Source: Bacteroidota bacterium (GTDB taxonomy: Bacteria; Bacteroidota; Bacteroidia; Bacteroidales; Prolixibacteraceae). Taken from it: a stretch of DNA of 40,020 nt. The first letter of the stretch is position 1; every line of letters begins with the position of its first letter. A model generated the notes under the pieces. It was given only the letters and a program-made list of their open reading frames with translations. It did not search any database and was not told the DNA's origin. The stretch is taken from contig JAHEYU010000023.1 in assembly GCA_023251435.1 (NCBI GenBank), positions 1-40,020 on the forward strand, given 5' to 3'. This document shows positions 1 through 7,948 of the stretch, piece after piece. The translations under genes were made by a program, and so were the position numbers.

Positions 1-522
1 TTTCTCTATATTCAGCTCCGAAAGCCGGGAGTTCGCTTTTTCAATTTCAGCGGTACGGGCTTGCACTTTCGCCTCCAGATTTTGATTGGCTTCCTGCAGG
101 CTGGCCAGCAATTTCCGGTTATTAGTAATCAACTCGTATTTTTCAAAAGCCTCGCGGATAATGGTTTCCAATTCATCCGGATTCCAGGGCTTTTTAACAT
201 ACCTGAAAACCTGTCCTTCGTTTATAGCCCCAATAACAGCTTCAATATCGCTGTATCCGGTCAGGATAAGTTTCAGGGCATCCGGATACTTGTCTTTAAT
301 CTGAGCAAAAAAATCCACACCAGTCATTCCGGGCATCCGCTGATCCGACAAAACGACCTGTATTTTCTCCTTCTCCATTATTTTAAGGGCTTCCGAAGCA
401 TCGGTCGTTGCTATTACATTGTATTTTCTTCGGAATTGCCTGACCAATGATTTGGTAATATCGACCTCATCATCAATGATGAGCAGGTTGTGGTCTTTTA
501 CTATTAATTGATCTTGCAGCAT
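1..522 (-). CDS. Response regulator, HupR/RpfG-like REC domain plus coiled coil (3' end outside window)
   Basis: The reverse strand opens with ATG at 522-520 and stays open to the window edge, giving 174 residues without a stop. Residues 12-125 form a receiver domain: acidic pocket D17-D18, phosphoacceptor D60 in a SDQRMPGMTG motif, T88 and K111 in KKPW. The GYSD, AIN.G and VFRY..KPW pattern is typical of HupR/RpfG-class receivers, which usually precede an HD-GYP, PP2C, GGDEF or AAA+ output. From about 130 the chain becomes a heptad-like coiled coil (EANQNLEAKVQARTAEIEK). The output domain lies beyond the window, so its function is unknown. The start is 1 nt from the stop of the upstream hybrid kinase gene, so the two are surely co-transcribed and probably partners. 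Confidence 0.88.
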   Translation of the reverse strand, partial: MLQDQLIVKDHNLLIIDDEVDITKSLVRQFRRKYNVIATTDASEALKIMEKEKIQVVLSDQRMPGMTGVDFFAQIKDKYPDALKLILTGYSDIEAVIGAINEGQVFRYVKKPWNPDELETIIREAFEKYELITNNRKLLASLQEANQNLEAKVQARTAEIEKANSRLSELNIEK

Positions 523-523
523 A

Positions 524-2188
524 TTAAACAGTAATATATTTGTGAATTATTCTCGAAATTCCGGTTGTTGTCAATGGTTTTACAAAGTAATCATTAAAAC
601 CTAACTGAATGGCATCGTGTTGGGTATATTCAGTTGAAAAACCAGTTATCGCAACAATCGGAATGTGGATATTATTTTTTCTGATTTCCCTTGCAGTTTC
701 AAGTCCATTCAAAACGGGCATGTTAATATCCATCAATATCATGCTTAACGAATTGTTGTGCATGATCTGTTGAATAGCGTCAACACCATTTTTTGCGTAA
801 ACTACCTGCAAATTGTATTTTTCGAGTTGAGCTTTAATCAGTTGAGCTTGTTTAAAATCATCTTCAACCAGTAAAACTGTCTGATTTGGCAAATCGGCTG
901 ATTTAGAATTTTTGTCATCAATAAACTCACAGGAAATTGAAAAGCTAAAACATGCACCTTCACCTGCTTTTGATTCAACCCAAATACGACCATTTAATAA
1001 CTCGACTAAAGCTTTGCATAGTGAAAGACCAAGTCCGGAACCTTCGGTATTGTATTTTGAGTTGGTATTGACCTGGTAAAACCGCTCGAACAAGTGCTTT
1101 TGTCCTTCTTCCGAAATACCTAATCCATTGTCTTTTACTGTGAAAACAATTTGATTTCCCTCTCTGTAATATCCAATCTCTACAAATCCATTTTTTGTGA
1201 ACTTCAAGGCATTGCTTAAAAGATTTGTCAGGATTTGTGTCAGCTTTGATTTGTCAGCAATAATATTAATGTCGCTTAATTCCGGAGAAATATGAGTAAC
1301 AATGTTAACATCTTGTTTGTCGGCAATTACCTGAAAAAGTTCTTTCACTTCGCTTATAAGCATGCCGGGGGAAAAGGTTGTGTTTTCAACAGGCATGTTT
1401 CCCGATTCAATCTTACTGATGTCTAATATCTTATTAATCAAATTTAAAAGCCGTTCGCCATTGCGGCCAATAATCTCAGCATAAGACTTTGCTGTTGGGG
1501 TATCGGGTTCATCATCGTAAATAAGTGAAGCGAAACCTAAAATTCCATTGAGTGGAGTCCGTATTTCGTGGCTCATATTGGCAAGAAAAGCTGATTTCAA
1601 ACGCTCACTTTCCTTGGCTCTTTCTGTTTCCAGCAAGAGATTAAACTCGAGTTCTTTTTGCATCGAAATATCGATGATAGCAATTCTCAATTCTTGTGAT
1701 TTACCATTGGTGTATTGGTCGGGCAATGCAATAATACTGGCAAAGAAATTGAATCCTGAAGCATCTTTTAATTTGAGTTCGCAGGACTTGAAATCGGGAT
1801 TTACAAAAATATCTTTAAAAAAGAGGTAAAACTGATCCTGAAAATCAGGGTGAATCCACTTGGTAAAGCTTGTATTTTTAAGTAAATCATACTCCAGATT
1901 GAGAATTTTGCAAGCAGTAAAGTTGACTTCAGTAATTTTATAGTTATTACTTAAAATCATATAACCTATTGGTGCATAATTAAATAAGTCAGTAAACCGA
2001 TTCTGAATCATGACTATTTTCTCATGGGCTTCCATCAATTCCTGATTTTGGTGCTCCAATTCAAACTGATGAATTCTTAATTCCTCGATCAATGATTCCA
2101 AATCCTTTTCATAAAGAGTCTTGTCAGCAACTCCATTACTGCGCATCAACTCTTCCGCTTTTAACCTTAAATATTCTTTCTTGCCCAT
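524..2188 (-). CDS. Soluble hybrid histidine kinase, coiled coil-PAS-HisKA-HATPase-REC
   Basis: This 554-residue protein has no signal peptide or membrane segment. An N-terminal coiled coil (about 20-62, with the H-QFELEHQNQEL signature common before PAS domains) leads into one PAS domain (about 63-178). The dimerisation helix carries H207 in SHEIRTPLNG. N-box NLLSNALKF (about 322-330), DNGLGI and GSGLGLSL G-boxes complete the catalytic domain by about 425. A C-terminal receiver has VEDD at 441-444, phosphoacceptor D487 (MDINMP), T515 and K537, so intramolecular phosphorelay is expected. ATG at 2188 lies 62 bp after the CheB-CheR stop, and the next gene (REC protein) starts 1 nt after this stop. 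It is a good candidate for the kinase of that downstream regulator; ligand unknown. Confidence 0.93.
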   Translation of the reverse strand: MGKKEYLRLKAEELMRSNGVADKTLYEKDLESLIEELRIHQFELEHQNQELMEAHEKIVMIQNRFTDLFNYAPIGYMILSNNYKITEVNFTACKILNLEYDLLKNTSFTKWIHPDFQDQFYLFFKDIFVNPDFKSCELKLKDASGFNFFASIIALPDQYTNGKSQELRIAIIDISMQKELEFNLLLETERAKESERLKSAFLANMSHEIRTPLNGILGFASLIYDDEPDTPTAKSYAEIIGRNGERLLNLINKILDISKIESGNMPVENTTFSPGMLISEVKELFQVIADKQDVNIVTHISPELSDINIIADKSKLTQILTNLLSNALKFTKNGFVEIGYYREGNQIVFTVKDNGLGISEEGQKHLFERFYQVNTNSKYNTEGSGLGLSLCKALVELLNGRIWVESKAGEGACFSFSISCEFIDDKNSKSADLPNQTVLLVEDDFKQAQLIKAQLEKYNLQVVYAKNGVDAIQQIMHNNSLSMILMDINMPVLNGLETAREIRKNNIHIPIVAITGFSTEYTQHDAIQLGFNDYFVKPLTTTGISRIIHKYITV

Positions 2189-2250
2189 TTTTGCAGGTTT
2201 AAAGAAGGTTTTTTACCGAAGATAATAACCTTTCAGTATAAAATCAATTA

Positions 2251-5088
2251 TTATTTTAATTCTATTGTTTTTTTTTCTGTGATGTTTTGTATTACTCCCA
2301 TCAGTTTTCGCGGCTTTCCTGCGTTGTTTCGTTCAACAACCTGACCTTTATCAAAATACCATGCATATTGGCCGTCTTTTTTTCGTATCCGGTATTCAAC
2401 TTCGTAAAACGGACATAAACCCTGTAAATGGTTTCTCATTGATTGCATAGATGATTCCAGATCATCAGGGTGGAGCAGTTCTGTCCAACCTTCGAATCCC
2501 GGCTTTATTTCATCTTCTTCGTATCCCAACATGGCATACTTTCCTCTGCTTGTTTTAACCTTATTCAATTCGCAGTCCCATTCCCACCATGCCATATTGC
2601 CAATATCCATAGCCAGTGAAAATTTATCATTTAAATCGGCGGCAAATTGCTGCGACTCCTTTATTCCGCTAATGTTAACAAAGGTGACAATAATCCCTTC
2701 AACGGCATTGTCTGAAGTGCGGTATGGCAGAATTCGCATAAGATACCAAACTCCATTTTTATCTTTTATATCTCGTTCAATATGCTGCAAGGTGTCTGAA
2801 ACGGCGTAAATATCTTCAAGAAATTCAGGATACAGACTTCTTATTGCCAAATGCTGAATGGGGCGCCCTACATCAGTCGGTAGAATGTTGGTGAGCAAAG
2901 TTGCCACATCATTAATTTTTCGGATGTTGAGGTTGCGGTCGAGAAATAAGTTACCTGTCTGCGTATATTTCAACAGGTTGTCGATATCGGCATACAATTC
3001 GGTAAGTTCTTCAATTTTCCGGATATGCTCCGAATTTACAGTATAAAGCTCTTCGTTAACCGATTGCAATTCTTCATTGGTACTTTGCAGCTCTTCGTTG
3101 GACGCCATCAGCTCTTCGTTTGATGACTGCAACTCTTCGTTCGAAGTTTCCAGTTCTTCGACGGTGGCCTGTAAACTTTCACTTTTAAACTGCAATTCTT
3201 TTTCCAATTCCTCCACTCGTTCCTGATATTGAACATTGATATCTATGGTCTCGATGCGTTTTACTTCTTTGACCCTTTCTTTCTTATCTTTTTCGATGAA
3301 GGAGATGAGGTAATAAATCTCGCCTGTGCGCGTATTCGGTAATTTTTTACATGCCAACGATAAAGTTTTAACGTTATCAGTCGAACTGACATTTTCAATA
3401 ACAACCTCGCTGTTTTTTTTATCAGCTCTGCGTATCAGACTATTCACAATGATGCCAGTTTCGCGGGGCAACATTTTCAGCAGATTTAGAGACACCTGAC
3501 CGATGGGTAATGACACGTATTTGCCAACTTGATGAATGGTGTGAACAATTTCAAAATTCTCGTCGATAATTACAGATGTTGGTATATAATCGCCCAATAT
3601 CTGGTCGAAAATTCCGTCAAGAACCGAAGCTTTTGGTCTTGGGTTTCGAATATAAGTGCTAATATTTTTTAACTCGCTGTTGGTCTTGTGAACCGAATTT
3701 ATACCAAAATTTTGAATTTGAAGTGGCTTGAAACCTTTTTTTTGCCTGTAAATTTTCAATTTTGAATCGATCGTAGTAAAACCTTCCGATATATTTCCGA
3801 GCGATTCGCTGCTTCCCAAAAACAGGTAGCCCATTTCATTGAGCGAAATGTAAAACATTGACAGAATGCGTTGCTGAACATCGTTATTGAGGTAAATCAG
3901 CATGTTGCGACAGGTTATCAGATCTAATTTGGAGAATGGTGGATCCTGTAAAATATTATGGCGGGCGAAAATAATCATGCTACGGATGGTTTCATTGACC
4001 TGATAACCGTTTTCGCGACGGATGAAAAATTTTGAAATACGTTCGGGTGTTACATCCGAAGCGATGCTGTCGGGGTATAAACCAACACCTGCATATTCGA
4101 GTGAGGCGGTATCAAGGTCTGTGGCGAATATCTTCACATCGCAATAAATGTTGTTCTCGTTCATAAATTCGCGGAAAAGAATGGCCAGTGTATAGGCTTC
4201 TTCACCGGTTGAGCAGGCCGCTACCCAAACACGAAACTCGCGCTGAGTTGATCCTTTTCGTATAAGAGAACCAATGACTTCACTTTTCAGTTTTTTAAAG
4301 GCTTCCTCGTCCCTAAAAAAACGGGTTACGCCAATCAGCAATTCATTAAACAGAATATTGATCTCACGAACATTGTTGGCCAGAAACTTCACATAATCTT
4401 CAATATTTTCGAATCGGTTGATACTGATGCGTTTTTCCAATCTTCGGATAATGGTATTTTCTTTGTAATCAGAGAAATCGACCCCTTTAGAATCACGAAT
4501 AATTGAAATCACTTTGGACAACTGGTTATCGTCATTGTTGAGCAGCGCTTCTATTTTTTGCTTTTGCTTTACAAACGGATGCTTGATATAGTTCACCAAT
4601 TCATCGGCTAATTGGGCAGGAGGCAGAATAAAATCAACCATTCCGGTTGAAATGGAACTGCGGGGCATTCCATCAAATTTAGCCGATTGGTCGTCCTGAG
4701 CCATGATCATCCCACCATACTCTTTTACAGCCTTGATTCCTAAGGTACCATCGCTACCAGTTCCTGAGAGAATAATGGCGATGGCGTTTTTTTCCTGATC
4801 TTTTGCCAGCGATCGTAGAAAAATATCGATGGGAAGGTTTAATGTTCGGTTAGGCGAATGCTCGCTTAAATAGAGCCTGCCATGAAAAATAGTCATGTTC
4901 ATCCGGGGCGGAATCAGGTAAATATGATTTTCCTCTACAGGAATCCCATCGGTTACCCGGTGGATGACCATACTTGTATATCGGGCAAGTAACTCATCCA
5001 TAAGGCTTTTGTAATCGGGCGATAAGTGCTGTACAATTACATAAGCCGCTCCTGAATTAGCGGGCATGGCCTTAAAGAATTGCTCCAA
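2251..5088 (-). CDS. CheB-CheR fusion (methylesterase/methyltransferase) with coiled coil and two C-terminal PAS domains; 5' end frameshifted
   Basis: The longest frame with a legal start begins at a TTG (5088) and encodes 945 residues. In order: CheB methylesterase (about 1-165; catalytic His in VQHLSP at 21 and Asp in SGTGSDGT at 113), CheR methyltransferase (about 190-450; SAM motif [14 protein letters not shown] at 289-302, ATDLD at 322-326, TCRNMLIYL), the EELQS/NEELQ coiled-coil linker typical of CheB-CheR fusions, then two PAS domains ending in [10 protein letters not shown]. No kinase domain follows, unlike many relatives. Homologues begin with GxGASAGGL, which holds the catalytic serine. 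That motif is encoded here at 5121-5098, upstream of the TTG and in the same frame, but has no start codon of its own. The true start is probably ATG 5209 with a +1 base near 5137 (separate entry). CheB/CheR normally tune chemoreceptors; no receptor gene is present here, so a non-chemotactic signalling role is inferred. Confidence 0.85.
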   Translation of the reverse strand: MEQFFKAMPANSGAAYVIVQHLSPDYKSLMDELLARYTSMVIHRVTDGIPVEENHIYLIPPRMNMTIFHGRLYLSEHSPNRTLNLPIDIFLRSLAKDQEKNAIAIILSGTGSDGTLGIKAVKEYGGMIMAQDDQSAKFDGMPRSSISTGMVDFILPPAQLADELVNYIKHPFVKQKQKIEALLNNDDNQLSKVISIIRDSKGVDFSDYKENTIIRRLEKRISINRFENIEDYVKFLANNVREINILFNELLIGVTRFFRDEEAFKKLKSEVIGSLIRKGSTQREFRVWVAACSTGEEAYTLAILFREFMNENNIYCDVKIFATDLDTASLEYAGVGLYPDSIASDVTPERISKFFIRRENGYQVNETIRSMIIFARHNILQDPPFSKLDLITCRNMLIYLNNDVQQRILSMFYISLNEMGYLFLGSSESLGNISEGFTTIDSKLKIYRQKKGFKPLQIQNFGINSVHKTNSELKNISTYIRNPRPKASVLDGIFDQILGDYIPTSVIIDENFEIVHTIHQVGKYVSLPIGQVSLNLLKMLPRETGIIVNSLIRRADKKNSEVVIENVSSTDNVKTLSLACKKLPNTRTGEIYYLISFIEKDKKERVKEVKRIETIDINVQYQERVEELEKELQFKSESLQATVEELETSNEELQSSNEELMASNEELQSTNEELQSVNEELYTVNSEHIRKIEELTELYADIDNLLKYTQTGNLFLDRNLNIRKINDVATLLTNILPTDVGRPIQHLAIRSLYPEFLEDIYAVSDTLQHIERDIKDKNGVWYLMRILPYRTSDNAVEGIIVTFVNISGIKESQQFAADLNDKFSLAMDIGNMAWWEWDCELNKVKTSRGKYAMLGYEEDEIKPGFEGWTELLHPDDLESSMQSMRNHLQGLCPFYEVEYRIRKKDGQYAWYFDKGQVVERNNAGKPRKLMGVIQNITEKKTIELK

Positions 5089-5209
5089 TGCTTCTAAGCC
5101 TCCGGCAGAAGCGCCAACTCCAACAACCGGAAAATCAAGAAGTGACCCCTCCTTGTGATTTTATAAACGAAGATTTAAAATCACCCGAACTCATTAGACT
5201 TTTCTTCAT
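5089..5209 (-). other. Frameshifted 5' segment of the CheB-CheR gene
   Basis: ATG at 5209-5207 opens a 24-codon frame (MKKSLMSSGDF...) that ends at TGA 5137-5135. One base off, the open frame running into the CheB domain reads [17 protein letters not shown] from 5136, with an upstream in-frame TAA and no ATG, GTG or TTG before 5088. Removing one T in the TTCTTGAT stretch (about 5135-5141) would join the two frames into one normal CheB N-terminus. The segment holds the catalytic serine (codon 5109-5107), so a protein started at 5088 would lack it. An AAGGAGGGG stretch lies just upstream at 5142-5150. Causes may be a sequencing or assembly error, a true mutation, or slippage; the first is the simplest. 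Confidence 0.75.
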
Positions 5210-5297
5210 AAAAAAGCATTATTGAAAGCACCAAATTTATAAAACTGATTTGAATATCCTTGTCCTTACCAATGAGATTTTCGCTCTGGAGAATATA

Positions 5298-5380
5298 GTC
5301 ACTTGTTGTCATTTGTTGTCATTTGTTGTCACTTGAGCTACAATTAATGACTACGAATGACAACTTAATGACAACTTTTG
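5298..5380. repeat. Tandem 10-bp repeat with inverted downstream copies (hairpin-forming)
   Basis: Positions 5298-5336 hold about three and a half copies of a 10-base unit, TTGTTGTCAT, with C/T variation at the ends. At 5356-5377 AATGACAACTT occurs twice in tandem, which is the reverse complement of the same unit. The two blocks can fold into a stem of roughly 19 bp with a loop of about 30 bases. The element lies between the end of the upstream kinase (5415) and the broken CheB-CheR start (5209). It may be a transcript-processing or attenuation hairpin, or simply a mobile intergenic repeat. Confidence 0.7.
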
Positions 5381-5414
5381 AAAATTGCTAATTGCTAAAA
5401 TAATTAAAAAAAAC

Positions 5415-6689
5415 TCAAACTACCTGCTTTGAAGGAACTACCAATTTAAATACAGTTCCGGAGCCTGCTTCTGAATGAACCTCAATTTTACCATTGTGCA
5501 AATCGTGGATGATTTTGTAAGTTATACTTAAACCCAATCCGGTTCCACTTCCGACTGGCTTTGTCGTAAAAAACGGCTCGAAAATCCGGGATTTAATTTC
5601 TTCCGGGATTCCATTCCCATTGTCTTTTACGCTGATGAATACGTTGTTTTCGTCGTTAGTAACCGAAAGGCAGACCTGTCCGCCATCATCAACAGCCTGA
5701 ACAGCATTAATTAACACATTGAGAATGGCCTGATTGAGCTGACCCGGGAAGCATTCAATCGTTAGACCCTCCGGAGAAGTAAACTGAAAGTCGATGTTTT
5801 TTTTGCTGATTTCGGCCCGGGCAATCGATATGGTTGAACGGATATTTTCAATCAGGTCAACTTGTTTGATGTCCGATTCGTCGAGGCGCGAAAACCGGCG
5901 AAGATCCTCCACAATGGTTTTCACCCGTTCAATTCCAACTTTCGATTCTTTGGTCATATCCGAAATATCTTCTTCCAGATAATCCAAATCGTTCTTTTCA
6001 CGGAGCTGTACAATGGTTTCATTTAATTCCTGATTTCCAACCGATTCAACTTGATGTTCGATTTGACGGATGGCATCAAATACTTCTGCGACATATTTAT
6101 CGAGCGAAAACAGGTTGCTGTAAACAAAAGCGATCGGATTATTCAACTCGTGCGCAACCCCAGCCACCAATTTACCCATCGCGTTCATTTTTTCGGAATG
6201 GATGAGCATTTGCTGGGTTTCCTTTAATTCAGCGAGCGTGGTCTGCAAATTCTTTTTTTCTTTAATGAGTTGCCGCTGCAGGTTGTTAACTTCCTGATTT
6301 AAAACGCTCATTTTTTTATTTTCCTCAAATAAATTGGGAACATCGGCCTCGGCATAAACCAATATCCGGTCATTTCTCCTGAATACCCTGGACTGAAGTA
6401 CGTAACTAACATCAGCATAATTTCCAACAGTCATTAAACCTTCAAAAACCAGTTCTTCGTTTTTGTCTGAAAGAAAGAATGAAAATTCAGGATTAATAAA
6501 AAAGTTTTTTGGTTCCAGCTGTATTCGATCGGCATCCAAAAAATAGCATAAAGCCGGATTGGCTTCAAGCAACCGGCCTTCAGCATTAAAAATGCCAATA
6601 GCAACTGAGTACCCCTGATTCGAAAGATCACAAATCAGGGGTGCCCAGTCGGAGATAAGATTATTTTCAGATAGCCTGCTTTGATCCAT
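5415..6689 (-). CDS. Soluble histidine kinase with N-terminal PAS-like domain (HAxxELNNP type)
   Basis: The 424-residue protein has a divergent PAS-like sensor (about 20-115; [20 protein letters not shown] is a typical PAS opening), a long coiled coil (about 122-165) and a kinase core with H180 in [12 protein letters not shown]-box [37 protein letters not shown]-boxes and [11 protein letters not shown] end the protein. This phosphoacceptor type (AHELNNP, F-box FFTTK) differs from the SHEIRTPLN cores of most kinases in the window. It has no membrane segment, so it is cytoplasmic. ATG at 6689. It sits in the run of genes starting at 9661, after the small helical protein and before CheB-CheR, and may read the neighbouring B12 protein; that link is inferred from position only. 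Confidence 0.92.
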   Translation of the reverse strand: MDQSRLSENNLISDWAPLICDLSNQGYSVAIGIFNAEGRLLEANPALCYFLDADRIQLEPKNFFINPEFSFFLSDKNEELVFEGLMTVGNYADVSYVLQSRVFRRNDRILVYAEADVPNLFEENKKMSVLNQEVNNLQRQLIKEKKNLQTTLAELKETQQMLIHSEKMNAMGKLVAGVAHELNNPIAFVYSNLFSLDKYVAEVFDAIRQIEHQVESVGNQELNETIVQLREKNDLDYLEEDISDMTKESKVGIERVKTIVEDLRRFSRLDESDIKQVDLIENIRSTISIARAEISKKNIDFQFTSPEGLTIECFPGQLNQAILNVLINAVQAVDDGGQVCLSVTNDENNVFISVKDNGNGIPEEIKSRIFEPFFTTKPVGSGTGLGLSITYKIIHDLHNGKIEVHSEAGSGTVFKLVVPSKQVV

Positions 6690-6706
6690 ATTGAAACTTT
6701 ATATAA

Positions 6707-6820
6707 TTGAGTTTCGATCTCTGTGTGACTCTGTGTTTTTACTCTGTGTAACTCTGTGATACATTAAAAATTACACAGAGATTAAAAGAGAAGACACGGA
6801 GTTTCACAGAGAAATCTCAA
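6707..6820. repeat. Imperfect ~110-bp inverted repeat of CTCTGTGT words
   Basis: The stretch between two operon genes contains TTGAGTTTCGATCTCTGTG at its left end and a near-complement ending CACAGAGAAATCTCAA at its right end, with internal words ACTCTGTGTAA and TTACACAGAG also facing each other. The whole element is a long imperfect palindrome. Its right edge overlaps the stop codon (6819-6817) of the helical protein gene. The form suggests a MITE-like or REP-like insertion; in RNA it would be a strong hairpin that could attenuate or protect the transcript upstream of the kinase gene. Confidence 0.65.
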
Positions 6821-7278
6821 TGTGCCGAAAGTGGGGCATCGAGCTCGTCTTCTGCCAGTTTATTAAAAGTAGGGATATTAATCTGCATCCAGTTGTAATA
6901 AGGATAAATTTCCTGAAAGCATTCGGGCGAAAGTTCCTTTTTATAGATTTCGATCCAGGCATTTAGCTGGGCGGCCCAATAGGTTGAGCTGAAATTGCGC
7001 GAACGATAAGCCCGGAAAACCCAAAGAACTGTATCAGTCAGAATTTCGGGTGAATGCTGGTTAAAAATGGATTCGAGGAAACGTGCATGATTGGCATGAT
7101 TGTCCTTCATCATTTCCACATTATCGGCTCCCACCATGTCTAGCAAGTCGGGACGTGCTTCCATTTTAGCATTCATCATAGCTACCAATGCCTCTTTTCT
7201 TGAGCCGAATTCGGCAGCGCTTCTTTCGCTTACCTGGTTAAGCTTTTCAGCAGTTTTAATTAAATCATTTCTGTCCAT
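6817..7278 (-). CDS. Small all-helical protein of unknown function, paired with the B12-binding protein
   Basis: ATG at 7278-7276 gives 153 residues; a TTG two codons earlier is possible but less likely. I do not recognise a named family. The sequence looks soluble and almost entirely alpha-helical, with an Arg/Lys/Glu-rich first half, a His cluster (H61, H64, H75) and an aromatic-rich second half (LWVFRAYRSRNFSSTYWAAQ, then W109, YPYYNW, about 85-130). It contains no cysteine pairs apart from one C120. It starts only 9 nt after the stop of the CarH-like B12 protein, so stable co-expression and perhaps a complex are likely. It might be a helical partner, adaptor or phosphotransfer-like protein, but no HPt histidine motif is evident. 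Function unknown. Confidence 0.85.
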   Translation of the reverse strand: MDRNDLIKTAEKLNQVSERSAAEFGSRKEALVAMMNAKMEARPDLLDMVGADNVEMMKDNHANHARFLESIFNQHSPEILTDTVLWVFRAYRSRNFSSTYWAAQLNAWIEIYKKELSPECFQEIYPYYNWMQINIPTFNKLAEDELDAPLSAH

Positions 7279-7287
7279 AAGCAAGTT

Positions 7288-7947
7288 TTAAAGATTAGTG
7301 TTGATTGTTTCAATATATTTTTCGAGCAGGTACAAATCGGATAAAAGAACCACATTCCCAAGGCGTTGTAATGCCTGGTCGGAAGCACGACTGAACGCCT
7401 GTCCGCCAACAATGATCTGTAAATCGGGGAATTCGTTTCGAAGTAATTCCAACATTTTCAGCAGGTTGGCAAAATTAAAATAAACGCTTAACGAAACAGC
7501 CAGTATATCGGGCTTAATTTCATGAATAAATTTAACCAGTTCCGAAGTGGGAATTCCTGTTCCGAGGAAAAAACTTTCCCATCCTTTCATTTCAAATACA
7601 TCGGCCACCATTTTGATGCCCACCTGGTGCTGCTCCCCTTCGACACAAGCCACCACCACTTTTTTGTTATATTTTCTGCCAGAAATTATTTGCTCAAACA
7701 ACTCATTCAGAATACCTTCAGTTATTGCAGTAGCCAAATGCTCGGTGGCTACCGTTATTTGGTTGGTTTCCCAAAAACGGCCAACTTCGTACAACGAAAC
7801 TTTAAAAACCTCCTCGTATAAATCTTTGATGGACGGGTTTTTCTCCAGATATTGCCGTGCAATAGCCGAACAATTGGAACGGTTGCCTTTCAATAGATTT
7901 TGTAAATAATCCTTTACTACCGGACTAAGATTTTGGGATTCCATCAT
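7288..7947 (-). CDS. Stand-alone cobalamin-binding protein with CarH/LitR-type photoreceptor motifs
   Basis: The 219-residue protein has a helical cap (about 5-90) and a Rossmann-like B12-binding domain (about 95-219). The binding signature is E105-x-H107-x2-G110, then 41 residues to S152-x-S154, then 26 to G181-G182, matching the base-off/His-on spacing with Glu in the first position as in CarH/LitR rather than the Asp of methyltransferases. The cap carries W59-x9-E69-H70, the signature that in CarH lies over adenosylcobalamin and couples photolysis to oligomer change. Unlike CarH there is no MerR DNA-binding domain, so the output must be through protein contacts. It starts 1 nt after the stop of the DUF1638-like kinase and precedes the helical protein, implying a partner in a light- or cobalamin-sensing kinase complex (inference). 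Confidence 0.9.
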   Translation of the reverse strand: MMESQNLSPVVKDYLQNLLKGNRSNCSAIARQYLEKNPSIKDLYEEVFKVSLYEVGRFWETNQITVATEHLATAITEGILNELFEQIISGRKYNKKVVVACVEGEQHQVGIKMVADVFEMKGWESFFLGTGIPTSELVKFIHEIKPDILAVSLSVYFNFANLLKMLELLRNEFPDLQIIVGGQAFSRASDQALQRLGNVVLLSDLYLLEKYIETINTNL

Positions 7948-7948
7948 A

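Noticed and set aside
5097-5138. TTG start after the AAGGAGGGG site, as an alternative CheB-CheR start
   Set aside because: The TTG at about 5138 is in the wrong frame and stops after 14 codons (TAG), so it cannot begin the CheB domain.
5298-5380. CRISPR-like array
   Set aside because: The unit is only 10 bp with no spacers and no cas genes nearby.
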